Shown piece after piece: positions 1-11,456 of a DNA stretch of 64,000 nt. The DNA lies in NCBI GenBank assembly GCA_963669155.1, contig OZ022584.1, forward strand, positions 10,803,098 through 10,867,097. Direction: 5' to 3'. Position 1 is the stretch's first letter; each line of letters begins with the position of its first letter. This DNA is from Arbacia lixula (taxonomy: Eukaryota; Echinodermata; Echinoidea; Arbacioida; Arbaciidae). The position numbers and the translations under genes were made by a program. The notes below the pieces were generated by a model that saw nothing but the letters and a program-made list of their open reading frames with translations, made no database searches and had not been told where the DNA came from.

Positions 1-219
1 GGTGTTCATTTTATTAAGTGGCGTTTATTTCAAATATGTATTGTATGTCTATCGTCTTCTTTACCGATGTTTCCTCCTATCGCCTGACGTTGCTACCTTT
101 TTTGATAGTTAATTTGATTATGTTCGTCTTCTCTTTCTTCACCTTCTTTTTGTTGACATATCTTAATTAATTGCCTCATGATTATCCGATTCATCACCTT
201 TCAATGTGTGCCTTGGTAG

Positions 220-525
220 ATCCTGTGGTCCAGATGAACGTCACGTGGCCGGATGGGCGCTACGGTCTGCCCAAGCCGATGCCCGGAAGCTGCCCGAGCA
301 CGCCAAATCTGCAGTGGGACGAAGGCTTTGTCCACCAGGACTCACAGGATTATGGCGAGAACAAGTGGTCGGAAGGTCAGCACCTGTCGGACCTGCTCTA
401 CACGAGCAGGCTGAAGACGTACTTCTGCATGAAGACTGTGGACGAAATTCAGAAAGATGCGCGTCGCCAATGGCAGCCCGGGACTTACTGCATCTTTAGG
501 TACAAGGGTGCAACCTGCCCTGAGA
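220..525 (+). CDS. ApeC gene, first visible exon
   Basis: The reading frame is open from the acceptor to donor GTAAGA at 526. Two acceptors are possible: TAG ending at 219, or CAG ending at 233, just before AATGTCACG-like coding for NVTWPDG. The second leaves NVTWP close to the exon start. The exon ends one base into a codon that the 927 exon completes (Asn-Phe-Glu). Confidence 0.8.
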
Positions 526-2130
526 GTAAGATATCCTCGTCCTGTTTTGAATTGATGTTTTTTTTTTTTTCTAATTCTCACTCTCTACCATTTTCCTTAC
601 ATTCCTGGTGTTTACTTTTCCTATCCTAATCGATTATCATTTTCTCTTCTCAACATGATTCCTCCGTTTTCTTCTCATTTTGCTACCTTATTTTTTTTAA
701 ATATTATTGTTGTTATTTACATTCATTGCATCTAAACTTTACACATATTTTTTTGTTGTGTTTTCTTTTTACTGTGGAAAAAGAAATTGAAGCTTGAATA
801 TTGAAATCGAATCTGGAATCTTGAATTTTCAAGCATGAATAGTGAACTTGAATATCGATATCATATTCTTCCAAATGCCTATTGTTTCACGTATATATGG
901 AGTGATAACGATTTTTTGAATTGCAGATTTTGAGAACGGATACTTAAAGTGGGATGATGAGGACACTTCGAATCAGAACTTCAATGAAGGGACACTACCT
1001 GAAGGCAAGTACGATCACAACACCATTATCCACTACTGCTGCCGCTGGGATGGGTCCACGGAGATTCCCATCATCCTACCTCCAAATAAGAGCTTCTTCC
1101 TCATGCGATACCAACAACACTGTCAGAAGGTACGTACCGACCCCCACCCAACCACCACCCCCACCCGACTCCCACCCGACCACCATCCCCACTGGCCCAG
1201 GTTCTTGCCGATACATGTCGGAAACGCACGCTGCTCGGAAAACGCGCGCGTACTCACACATTATATTTTTAAATTGCGATTGAACTCAAGTCCCCAATGT
1301 TCTCCTTTTAAAGAATGGAAACCACAATGCACAAACATGATGGACATAAATTGTTCATTAAAGGATTCCATGATGATAATGCATTAACAAATACTAAAAA
1401 TAGAAATTAGAAATCTCCATTTTTTTTTTGTAAAAAGTACAAATTCTGTGGATAATAAGCATTGTGACTAAAAGTCAATAGAATTCACATGATATTAAAG
1501 CAAAGCTGCTTATTAGTTAATAATGTGCTTCTTCAACATGTCAAATACATAATACGCAAAATATGTATTCGTGTAAAATGACTGTTTAATAATTTCTCAC
1601 TTGTGCCTATGGCCAATTTATCAGGTGCTTTTGTGTGATTAATTTTGTATTTATGGGTCATTTGGTGTAGTATGAAACCTAATACTCACGTAGGAATTAT
1701 CTAAAGCGTGTCACATGCATTGATGATAAACCATTTCAGTACATGGTGGCATATTTTGCGTAATTAAGCGATGGTGTTTAAATAAATTAGTACTAAGAAG
1801 GTCAATGAGATGATAACGTCGAGTAAAACATGATTGCTCGTTACCATGGTTACGATTCAGGTATGGGGTATGACCGTCACCGACGAGTTCATCGAGATCG
1901 ACACGGAGCCTGACAACAACGCTGATTCGGAATACGGGGCCCATCCATCAGATGGTGTCATCGACGCCGGGATCCGCGTCAACTACTGCTACTACGAGCC
2001 GGACCAGGCCACCGCCCGGAAGGCGATCTCGTCAGACTGGACATCGGACACGGAGTTGGAAAAACAGGAGGAGAGACAACTTACATCTCGACTGAGGGCG
2101 CTGTTTCGGATGCTGGAGGAAGAAAAGTAA
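220..2130 (+). CDS. ApeC (apextrin C-terminal) domain protein, 3' part of gene
   Basis: Three exons (about 220 or 234-525, 927-1129, 1861-2130) join in phase with canonical GT-AG introns and end at TAA 2128-2130. The first visible exon carries the ApeC hallmark NVTWPDGRYGLPKPMPGSCP. The second carries KWDDEDTSNQN and the double cysteine of IIHYCCRWDG. The third starts VWGMTVTDEF. Eight cysteines are visible across the domain, the number expected for ApeC. Known family role: apextrin and relatives are secreted echinoderm, amphioxus and cnidarian proteins of extracellular matrix, development and innate immunity, some with an N-terminal MACPF pore-forming domain. That part would lie left of the window, so I cannot say whether this is a MACPF-ApeC or ApeC-only protein. 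About 40 charged residues follow the domain (EKQEERQL, LEEEK end). The domain call is secure; the exact function is not. Confidence 0.9.
927..1129 (+). CDS. ApeC gene, middle exon
   Basis: Acceptor TTGCAG ends at 926 and donor GTACGT starts at 1130. The frame is completed by one base from the previous exon and ends on a codon boundary. It encodes the core of ApeC: tryptophan/acidic WDDED, CC at the RWDG step, and ILPPNKSFFLMRY. Confidence 0.9.
1861..2130 (+). CDS. ApeC gene, terminal exon
   Basis: Acceptor GATTCAG ends at 1860. The exon opens VWGMTVTDEFIEIDTE and closes the ApeC domain with the NYCYYEP cysteine. A highly charged tail then runs to TAA. I see no clear AATAAA signal in the following 700 bases. 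Confidence 0.88.
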   Translation, partial: VWGMTVTDEFIEIDTEPDNNADSEYGAHPSDGVIDAGIRVNYCYYEPDQATARKAISSDWTSDTELEKQEERQLTSRLRALFRMLEEEK

Positions 2131-3032
2131 TCCCATTGATGCATTTGCGCACTAACTAGTGGCGACTCCAAAACGGTTATCACAGTACGCCATATACCGT
2201 GGAACCTCAATCAAAATAGCGCCACCATATAACTCCGAACAATTCTTCATACCGCATCAGTGGGGAAAGTTGTCTCCGAACGCACCACGATGGGGTTTTC
2301 TTATGCAGCCATGTCGGCTTGCGGTCTAGTGTACTAGTGTATGAGACCGGAAGTGGATATGACAGCAATTCAGTCTCCGGATCGTGAAATGGGACATACC
2401 CCCTAGACCATTATCCCTTGAAGAGTCACTTGTCGATTACTTCACAATTTATACATACAAATCCCATAGAGCACCATTTTGTCTGACACACAAAGGGTTA
2501 AAGAAACTCAGATATCACTTAAGTACAATGTATTACAACTATATTCATGGCTGCTGTGCGGTCGGGTGGTATTAGATATACTATTATGAACTATTATCAT
2601 AGCAATTCTATCATTATATCTTGATATCTTTATATCTGTCATTATATCTTTCCGTCTCTTCTCTTTGTTTCTCTCATTTCTTTCCTATATATATTGTATC
2701 TTCCACTCTCATGTTTGTCTCATTTTCATTCTAGCTCTACTGGTTTTAACATCTCTTGTCTTTATTTACATGTTTACATATTTACATATTCTTAAAAATT
2801 ATAATAATATGAAGCTACTAAACTGTTGCAAATTCATATTGAGATAGTAGCGGTCGAAAATAGTATGTTTTCATCGTATCAAACACACGGTTATCTTATC
2901 ATGAAGATTTGAGTTGAAAAAAAAATGAATGAATATCTTTTGATTGGACTTTACAAATGATGGCGTAGGCTAGGTTTAAGCATTGCAAATTAACTCATTT
3001 ATATCAAAATTGGTATAGAGGAAACCTTCGAC

Positions 3033-3670
3033 ATAAACACAACAACAAAAGCAAGTCCCCCTTATGCAAAATAGCATAACTTTTTATCGAAGAGGTTTTG
3101 GGCAAAATAATTTGGCAGGATTGTTCCTTTTAACTTATTGAGTAACTTACGTGTGACAATCACATTAATCCAATTAGTCATGCATGAGTAGGCAAATTTT
3201 AAAGGCAAAAATGTCACTTTTCTGAAGTCACAAGGGCAATTTTAGGATCCTGTCATTATAATTTTTGATGAATTCTACTTCTGGTGCATAATTTATGTCC
3301 TTTCAATGTTTATCATCCATCTCTCGATGCATTAACACCAATCCCGACATTTAACTCATTGTTCTGGTTGAATGAGCACCGTTGAACAAATACTCATCCC
3401 TTTTGAGTTTGAAACTAAAAAAACCCCTCTATCTTGGTGAAAAATAAAACTCTGGATATTTTAACAAAAATGTAACATGACCTGTTATGTAAACATAAGA
3501 AGTCATTTTCGTGTCGTGGTTGAGTGAAAAACACTTTGAAAATTGCACAAGAAATGCCAAAATGTACTGTTAACACGGCATGAATAATTACCCTTGGGAC
3601 ATTTGAAAAGGGACATTTTTCTTTAAAATTTACCCACTCATGCATGACCGATTGGATTAATGTGATTTTT
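3033..3670. repeat. Dispersed repeat with internal inverted arms (copy 1)
   Basis: Bases 3033-3425 match 29817-30228 over about 400 bases in the same orientation, for example the GTCCCCCTTATGCAAAATAG start and the TTATCATCCATCTCTCGATG stretch. Within this copy, 3158-3250 is present again as reverse complement at 3585-3667 (GGATTAATGTGATT against AATCACATTAATCC), so the block can fold back. No open frame is shared by the copies. It is probably a non-autonomous DNA element. Confidence 0.75.
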
Positions 3671-3989
3671 TGGTTGTTTAGAACATACAGGTGCATGCAT
3701 TTTACGCACCGGCGTCTTAATTATGTTTTGATACGTGCCACGTGATAAGACATATGTACATCATCATGTATCTTCTGTTATTTTTTGGTGTCTGATTTTA
3801 TACAAGGCTATGAAAAAAAAACGATTTTATATTGGAGTATTTTGTTTGTTAAACTCAATAAATCATGGGTATTAATAGAGCATATTATTTTGTACCCGTG
3901 AATGTTTGTGTGAATGTAAATGTGTGTATCTGGATATTAATGTATATTACTGTGTGTGAGCGTGTATTACAGAGTAGAATATGTCAGTT

Positions 3990-3993
<4 letters not shown>

Positions 3994-4035
<42 letters not shown>

Positions 4036-4055
4036 CGTATGTGTGTGTTTGTGTG

Positions 4056-4086
<31 letters not shown>
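3994..4086. repeat. (GT)n microsatellite
   Basis: Mostly GT dinucleotides with a few GC and TAT interruptions. Open frames reading Cys-Val or Thr-His across it are artefacts of the repeat. Confidence 0.95.
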
Positions 4087-4349
4087 ACCATTGTGTGTGA
4101 GTGTGGAACATTGTGTGCGGGTGTATGAACCATATTGTGAGGGTGTGTACTCGTATAGATTCGTGCATGTTCCTTTGTGTCTGTGTGTACATGCAAAGTA
4201 TCATTGGATGATGAAATAATCTGTGCTATGCATACCACTCTCCACCCACATCCCTTCCAACACTTATAGAACCCTCGTTCAGTCCAAAACATGCAATGCA
4301 TAAGGTTCAGACTGCCTCTAGACCTATGACTACCAGTTTGTCATGATTA

Positions 4350-4799
4350 TTAAATGGATAATTCACCCTGAAGATAAGTTGATTTAAATCCGTCAAAGGA
4401 CGAGAAAGATATGATCTTTTGAAGTTCCAATTTTGTGACATCACATGCAAGGTGCTCTTCTATATGTTGCGCACTATTTTTTTCCCAAAAATGTGCATTT
4501 TGTTAAAAAGATATGCACCATTGTACCTGTGCATTTGATACATCATTAGAAATGCGTTTTTACATCGGTAACTGTATGAGACAAATCATTCCGTTGTCAA
4601 AAAACAGAAAAAGAGCAATTTATGGAAATTATTCTGTACACAACATTTGGGAGAGCACCTCGCACGTGACGTCACAAAACTGAAATGTCAAAAGATCATA
4701 ACTGTCTTATCCTTTGACGGATTTTCGTCAAACCTTCACTATACTTTTCTTTTCCTTTTAATGAAACCAACTTAATTCCATGGTGAACTATCCCTTTAA
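4350..4799. mobile_element. Palindromic MITE-like element
   Basis: The left end GGATAATTCACCCTGAA is mirrored at the right end by TGGTGAACTATCCCTTTAA. The inner arms pair as well: CAAGGTGCTCTTC near 4450 against GGGAGAGCACCTCG near 4650, each beside a TGACGTCA-like motif. Related ends occur at 13619 and 15895-16285. There is no coding capacity, which fits a non-autonomous fold-back transposon. Confidence 0.7.
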
Positions 4800-5669
4800 G
4801 ATACCATGTTCTCCTCTTCAGTACTTTGTTTTTTGTTTAGTGTGGTGTGGTTCGACAGGGGCACAGCGTGAACCGTACTATCACACCCTGACGTCGATTT
4901 AAGGTCAATTACCCTGTACATGTTAAACTATTCCGCGGCCTGGTGGACTGAAGTATGATGGAACCCTACACATGAAGCATGTATGTCGCCCTCTTTGTAG
5001 AGAGCCGCGCACATACCGCACACACCTACATACTATATGATTGGGGTTTAAATGGAAAATTAGTGCACTTTATTTTGAGCGAAGTCTAAACACAAAATTC
5101 ACCATTTGCAATAAAAAAAAACAACGTTCCTGTTATGTAGTGTTGTTATATATACATTTGTACTCCGCTTTTCATGATTATCATGTGTTTGGCATGGAAT
5201 GGAGTGCATTTCTATTTTGGGTCTTTGGGACCAAAGGTAGATTCTACGTTTGCGTGAAAAATGCATAATTTACTACATCATGCAATTCCTGCTCAAAGTT
5301 GTTTGATGGACAAAAATAAGACAGCTTCATCTTGGCTAATGGATCTTGACGGGATCCACATTGTCTGTACCGAGAGGATTATGAACAAGAAGATTTCCGG
5401 GGGAGTAAATATTTCACACAATAGTCAAGCAAACCATTAATTTATGTGAAGAATAACCGGCATCCAATTGTCTACAGCGCAGAGATTCAAGAACTGATGG
5501 GGCGTGACTTTTGGAATTCAAGAACATATCTCACGAGAGAGCTTCACCACCTCCACTATTGTAAGATATTGACACATACATTAAACGAAGTGTATAACAA
5601 CATGTAAAATGGTCACGTTTCTAAAAAAAATATGAAATCCCATTTAGTTTGTCATTGATCGCAGTAAAC

Positions 5670-6370
5670 CAGTTCGTAGTTGCACCATGGTCCGACAATG
5701 TACTGAGTGAATACTACTAGACTACAGACTGGGATTTGTTCATTAAGCTGTGTTGGATGATGGATATAAATACATTTTACAGTGTGCCAAGAACAACAAT
5801 GTAAACAAGTGCACATTGTGGAATGTTCTTTTACTGCCGTTCAGAGCTGAATAACTGTTATCACATCGGCATGATGATATAAAGAAACGTGGTGGACCAT
5901 GTAATGAATTTTCACTTTATTCTGTGAGTTGTACTATTGACCCGAGGCCATCCGTACCAGCAATAATCTGCTCATGCGTACATTGCAACCACGAACTCGC
6001 TTATTGGTTGCAAATTCCCTCAGTCTTATTCCAAAATGAAATATTGAACTATGCATCAAAAACAACTCTACTTGATGATGGATCATGTCAGGTGTTTTTC
6101 AAAACCAGTAATCGCTTTTGCTGGCATAATAGACAAGTTTGTAATTACACCATGGCCAGACAATACACTGAATAAACACTACTAGACTGCTGTCTGAGAT
6201 TTTTTGCACGAAGCTGTCTTGGATGATGTATGTAACGGCATTTTCCAGTGTGCCCGAAATATAACAAAAGAAACAGGTGCTCATGGTTGAATGTTCTTTC
6301 CACTGCCTTCTCAGAGCTGAATAGCTGTTGCCATATTTGCGTGATAATACATTAAATTGAAATGTGATCG
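5670..6370. repeat. Two-copy diverged direct duplication
   Basis: Bases 5670-5905 and about 6120-6370 share a common order of motifs: ACCATGG-CC-GACAAT, CACTACTAGACT, GATGAT, CAGTGTGCC, GAATGTTCTTT, CAGAGCTGAATA. The copies start about 450 bases apart and sit just upstream of the transporter's first exon. Confidence 0.65.
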
Positions 6371-6467
6371 ACACACCGCTGTGTATCAGTATTGTTATAA
6401 TAATGTTTTTTCTAATATCATTTCGTTCTTCCCAGGGGTCCTGTGTACATAGTACAGTACGTCAAGC

Positions 6468-6527
6468 ATGTTGACGGGCGAGTTTCTGAAGCATAACGGA
6501 TTCATTTCTAGCTGCGGTCGCACCTAA
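6468..6527 (+). promoter_or_regulatory. Possible upstream ORF in transporter 5' leader
   Basis: A strong acceptor (pyrimidine tract then CCCAG, ending at 6435) implies that the first coding exon begins in a spliced 5' UTR at 6436. A 19-codon ATG ORF ending TAA lies between this acceptor and the proposed start at 6590. This is inference; it assumes the exon is UTR there. Confidence 0.35.
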
Positions 6528-6589
6528 CAATTTGCTCCGTTGTGAACAAGAGCAAGAACCATTCCACCATAAAGAGTGCTCGCGGAACG

Positions 6590-6753
6590 ATGACAGGAAC
6601 GATTCGCATGATCAGGGAATGGCTGGACCACCACTGGGGTTGGGTCGTCGTCGTGTCCACCAGTGTCCTCTTCCTAGTCCTCTACGGTATCATGTACTCG
6701 TACGGGTATACTCGTATTCCAAGAGGAATTCGGAACGAGCGCGACGCTAACAG
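6590..6753 (+). CDS. Transporter exon 1 (transmembrane segment 1)
   Basis: The ATG at 6590 has A at -3 and precedes GTIRMIREWLDHHWGWVVVV, the MCT N-terminus. After MYSYG near 6705 the family-like sequence ILVFQEEFGTSATLT continues in another frame, so there is one surplus base in ACGGGTATA. Read that way, the donor at 6754 (GTTAGT) leaves one base, matching the phase of the 9958 exon; read unshifted it would leave two. Confidence 0.75.
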
Positions 6754-8599
6754 GTTAGTCCAATCGGCCCGGCTGATCGCAAGACTACACTTACATGTAT
6801 TTATTCATTCAAGTATTATTTTCATTTACAGGGTAGTCTCATTTGGAGCCCAAGGCAAGGGCCTGCTTTTCAAGAGAGCCTAGTAGTTTGAAACAACACA
6901 TTTTGGATCAACACATTTCCAGAGATGCCAAGTTCAAAGACCAGCTATATGTGAGATTTTCTGTGAATCTGCGTTAGATCACAGACATTGTGTACAATGT
7001 GTATGGGGGATATTCTGTGATAGTTGTGTCAGATAGAGATTTGAGGGGATGAGCAAGGTGATTAACACCTATTACGTAGCACTATATGAATGCGTAGTTA
7101 CTTGCATAATCAAGTGGTAAAATGTCAACAATCAAACAGTTATTTTAGGCCTGTGCTTTCACGTATGCCATTAAAATCATCCGCAATCCACAGTTACCGA
7201 CGTCATTTGCTTTATGTTTATATAACCTTGAATTAATCTCGGTCTTAACAACATGTTTCAATTGCTATCAGTAGTTGGTGAATAGACATACACTAGTGAT
7301 CATATGCAAGTTAAAATCAGTTGAAATATGTTGATCCAACTTCCAAGCTTTCGCTATTTTTTGCACAATACATGATCGGTCGATGATGTTCCGTCGCTAG
7401 TAATGTGCGAACTCGAAATAACGCGTTTCATGTTAAATTCATTACTGTATTTTTCGCTCACAACTCATTGGTAAATAGTCCTGATCCTATGGGGAGGGGG
7501 AGCGAGAATGGTAAAATGTTCTTGTTGTCGCACACAGGTTCTAAGCGTAACGTGGCATTATTGTATGCAAAAGGCTGTATCAGCTACGAAAGCTTTTTTT
7601 TAAAGATATCTTCCAAAGGAAATATAGCTATCTAAGAATTTGTTTCTGAAAATGAAATGATTATCAAATATTATAGTTGTATGCAACATTGTGTTATCTA
7701 AGTTATTGCCAAATCATATATGGAACCAAAAAAGTGGTACGTTTAACACATTCGTCTTCTTAAGCCATGAGTTAAACTTTTTCCAATAATGGTGTAAACA
7801 AGGACATGAAAAAAAAAAATGACGACGAATTTGGGTTCCAGCGTTGCAAACCTTATAAACAGGTGATAATTGAGCTCCTATCTGGAAAAGGTATTTTTAT
7901 GTTAAAATTATTCGGCGAATAAATTTGAATTGAAAAACGCGTAATGCAGAACCAAGGGTAGTTTTAAAAGGCATTGCAAAAAAAGCTGTCGTCATGAAAT
8001 TATTTCTCTCAGAGGCATTTGAAAATCTGTTTCCCATTTATCTAACTGGTTGGTACTTAATTGCTACTTGAACTGATATCTGTTTAACTTATGGTGGATT
8101 ACAAAAAATATTATTTTATAAATTACTAATTATCTATCTTGTGTCGCTTTAACCCCCTCTTCCACTTATTGTTTATAACCAACACAGCGCTTCATGAAAA
8201 AAATCCCAGTCAGCAGTATTTTGTTCAGTGGATTGTTAAACCATGGTGTAACTATATACAAACTGGTCTGTTGATTTGGAGAGTTACCAAAATACAGTTA
8301 CATAATATAGCCAATCCATGATTTTTTGCCTATACCTTTAAGATATATCTCTGTTGAAATATCACGTCATGCGTACTGAGTACATCATATGGATTAAGCT
8401 AGTCGTGTTTTATAGTACCCCGTTAAGAGCAGGGAGCGGTCTTGTCTTTTCATGCGCAGAATCCAGAGATAAACAAACAACCAAACAGTTATATTTGATA
8501 TTTGATACTTGATGAGATAATTCCTCTCGCAGCTGCAAAAAGCTAATCTGGAATAAATTAGGCAATATGTCGTGAATATTGGTGTGGTAGTGAAGCTTT

Positions 8600-8825
8600 C
8601 TATTTTACAATAAAAGTAGATTGCATTGTGCAAGGAAAATCCTGGATACATCTTATAAAAGAACAAGAGATCCAATCGGAGGCTGCACATTTCTAATAAT
8701 GGGGAGTGCAGCTTCTTTGAATGTTGGTTGTCCTGTTTTGCGTACAACTTTGCCAGACAGTGAGTTCCATGCTCGGAGTGTCCTTGGGAAGAAAGAATAT
8801 TTGTAAGAACCAATTGACACAGCAA
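8600..8825 (-). mobile_element. Degraded non-LTR retrotransposon 3' end
   Basis: The minus strand reads, across frames, FFPRTLRAWNSLSGKVVRK and then GQPTFKEAALP. This is the pattern (FFPRT..WNSLP..v..F) at the C-terminus of CR1/L2/jockey-type reverse transcriptases. No intact frame remains. Confidence 0.55.
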
Positions 8826-8868
8826 ACGTTTAGTGATTGGTCCTTCCTTGTATGATCAGTCAGAGCCG

Positions 8869-8912
8869 TTCTCCGATAACGGAGAATGATCAAGTTCTCC
8901 GAAAACGGAGAA
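8869..8912. repeat. Two adjacent perfect hairpins
   Basis: TTCTCCGATAACGGAGAA (8869-8886) and TTCTCCGAAAACGGAGAA (8895-8912) are 7-bp stems with 4-base loops, 26 bases apart, differing only in the loop. Confidence 0.8.
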
Positions 8913-9957
8913 TATGTCGCATTCATCGAGCCTCCGTCGGTTCACCTACTTTCGCCTACGCGTGCAAAGTGAATGGCAAACCGCGACCGTTATCCGATTA
9001 AATGATTTTAAAAATTCATATTAAAAATGCCACCGGTTAGATCATCGTGTAAAGAAATTATGTTAACTAAACAGTATTAAGGTTTCATCACGAAAAATTA
9101 AAAGATGATCTATCCAGTGGAACTTTTGTTATTGGCAAAATGAATCCGTACCCGAGCATTCAATTTTCAAATTGTGATGCAGATAGCCTAATTCAATACG
9201 TCGGGATTATTATTCGTCAAACACGTACAATACACATACGCATTTACCGTAGCGGTTAATGCATGGATGCGCTATTTTGTATGTGAGGCTTGCTGCAAGC
9301 ATTTCAGACGTGTTGTGATAGGGATTTCGGCTTCAAACTCGCAGCGCGCACACATAGTTTTCAATTTCGAATAGTACAGGCAGCCTGAAAGGAAAATACG
9401 ATCTAACGGCTCAGCGGGAGCAGTTCGCATCGAATTATTCGCGCATCACCGAGCGTTCTCCGAATATGGCTAATAATGGACACATGATGGATTCGCCGTT
9501 TCGGGCGAAAGGACTTGACTGATGATAGGTTGCTGGAGTGACTAGAAAGAGGGCATCAGCCCGTTGACTAGTCTAAAGTGAATCTTGACAAGCAGCTCGT
9601 ATATGATTGTGATATAACTGAGATCCTATCACAAATAACCAATTGTGCAATGTGACATTTGTATTGTCTCCTTTAGGCCTGAAGAGTGACAAAACCATAA
9701 ATTACGTTATTGCTGACCGATGTAGTTGTATGCTCAGAATCAGTTCTATAGTAATCATGCTTTTTACCACTTCAAAATGTCCTCATTCACGGAACCAAGT
9801 AATGTATTGGACCCTATGATTATGTTTAACGCGTGCTTCTTTCTCATCCACAAGGCCCCTCATAGTGGGTGTTATGTCAAATCGCCTTAAACTCCCGTGT
9901 ATCTAATTATATTTGAATACCTGGTCACCCTCTTTATTTCATTTGCTTTGTTTGCAG

Positions 9958-10254
9958 GCTGGGTCGGGGGTATTCCCTTGGCTCTAACCATTCTTGTCGC
10001 TCCTCCCACCCACGTCCTCATCGAGCGCTTCGGCTATCGGCCAGTCGCGCTCGTCAGTGTCACCGTTTCGGCGGCTGGCGTGGTCGGAACGTCCTTCATG
10101 CCGAGCTTGGTGCCGATGTTCGCCACATACAGCATCATGTTTGGCTTTGGAGCTGGCCTTTTGAACATGACAGCCATGAAACTCATCCTCACGTACTTCC
10201 CGAATAAGAACGCAATGAGAGCTTCTGGAATCGCACTCTCAGGCTCCAGTATGT
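9958..10254 (+). CDS. Transporter exon 2 (segments 2-4)
   Basis: Acceptor TTTGCAG, donor GTAAGT at 10255. It encodes GWVGGIPLALTILVAPPTHV, an RFGYRPV loop typical of MFS segments 2-3, and the YFPNKNAMRASG motif of segments 4-5. Both ends are phase 1. Confidence 0.93.
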
Positions 10255-10389
10255 GTAAGTGACATTAAAGATTGTCCGTCCCTTTTGCAAGCTTAAAATA
10301 AGAAAGTGTGATTCAAGACCATTTCTAAGAATATAGCATGTTGAAGCTTTCTGTGTATGTAAAAATTTCAGCCGTTAAATTTCAAACCG

Positions 10390-10414
10390 ACTTTTTTCGT
10401 ACTACGAAAAAAGT
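10390..10414. repeat. 12-bp perfect hairpin, 1-base loop
   Basis: ACTTTTTTCGTA, C, then TACGAAAAAAGT. It lies in transporter intron 2. Confidence 0.85.
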
Positions 10415-10945
10415 ATTAGTCTTTGTTACAGTATCTATGTCGTTATTATGCATGTGTGAAATCCTAATTTTATGAGTAATTACCAAACTTTGGAAATGAT
10501 TCCTTCTATAGAACAATTTCTCTCAGAATGCGTTCTATAATTTAATAAACAGATTAATCAATAAAGCAAATATTTCAACACAAACTGCTAAGAGCCTGAG
10601 GTAAAGACTATTAATCAGACGTTGTTTACGTGCATTATTTGAATTTTACACTACGTTTCAATTTCAAATTAGGAAAATACAGCTTGCTAACACTTCTCTA
10701 TATGTTTTGCCAATGTTTTGATGGTTCTGTGGTAATCTGAAAAAGGGACGGGCTGTCTTTAACATTAAATACAACCTTGACATTTTGTTGTGGGAAAACG
10801 CAGGCACAAATGAAACTTCTGCAACTATATACATCTAAATTCGTCATACAAACAGTTTACTATTTCATGCATGGCATACATGTTAATACGTGCTTGATTG
10901 ATTTAAGTAGAGCAAAATCTAGTGGTTGCCTTTCTTTCCCTACAG

Positions 10946-11456
10946 CTATGTTGACCATCGTCGTGCTCGTCTCACACCTAATACCCAAGGTCGGCTGGCG
11001 TGTTTCTTTACGTATTGCCGGCGCTGTATACTTCATTGTCGGGGTCGCTTGCGTCAGCGTCTTCACTCCGCCCAAAACAACGAACAAGTTATGTCTATCC
11101 CAGAGACATGTAATAAAGATAAGACATCCGGACAATACGAGGAACTCCTGGAGATCAATACGAATCTGCGTAATACTGACCAGACTTCTGTCGAGGAATG
11201 TGGAGACAAGTTGCAGGAACTACAGGATAGCGGGGCTAATGACGAACCCTGTAGCACAATTTTACTGAAATCGAACGTCCCTGATACAAAGGCTCTTGCT
11301 GACTGCTACTCGAAGGACAGTACGGCTGGGGAAAGATTGGATGACATTCCGCTAGCTCGCCTTCTTCTGAAGGCTTTTACGTACCCAGAGATGTTGATGA
11401 TCTCTCTTGGTGTCCTCATGATTGGCGTTTGCGAGTGCTTCTACTACAACAACACG
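10946..11456 (+). CDS. Transporter exon 3 (segments 5-7, central loop)
   Basis: Acceptor CCCTACAG, donor GTATGG at 11457. It begins MLTIVVLVSHLIPKVGWRVS and reaches SVFTPPK in one frame. The long polar loop (NNEQVMSIPETCNKD onward) and segment 7 (LMISLGVLMIGVCECF) read in the frame one base earlier. A single missing base in the CCGCCCAAAACAAC run near 11071 accounts for it. The loop is about 95 residues of hydrophilic, acidic sequence, as expected between segments 6 and 7. Confidence 0.85.

Larger units (their letters stand above)
2131..6435. other. Intergenic region between ApeC gene and transporter
   Basis: No protein-coding exon is recognisable. It contains the fold-back repeat at 3033-3670, the GT tract near 3994-4086, the palindromic element at 4350-4799 and a two-copy duplication at 5670-6370, described separately. 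The rest is AT-rich unique-looking sequence. Confidence 0.6.
6754..9957 (+). other. Transporter intron 1
   Basis: No exon needs to be placed here once exon 1 is read with the shift. It contains a degraded LINE 3' end at about 8600-8825 and two short hairpins at 8869-8912. Otherwise I see nothing. Confidence 0.6.

Noticed and set aside
171-629. 152-codon frame as a complete small protein
   Set aside because: Only its middle is coding (ApeC exon). It starts in the intron and ends in a T-rich intron after donor GTAAGA.
3984-4301. Cys-Val and Thr-His rich frames on both strands
   Set aside because: Translation of the GT/CA microsatellite.
6532-6750. Alternative frame across transporter exon 1
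   Set aside because: Arg/His/Pro composition with no family match. The MFS signal is in the other two frames.
10860-11135. 91-codon minus frame opposite transporter exon 3
   Set aside because: Antisense shadow of a membrane-protein exon.
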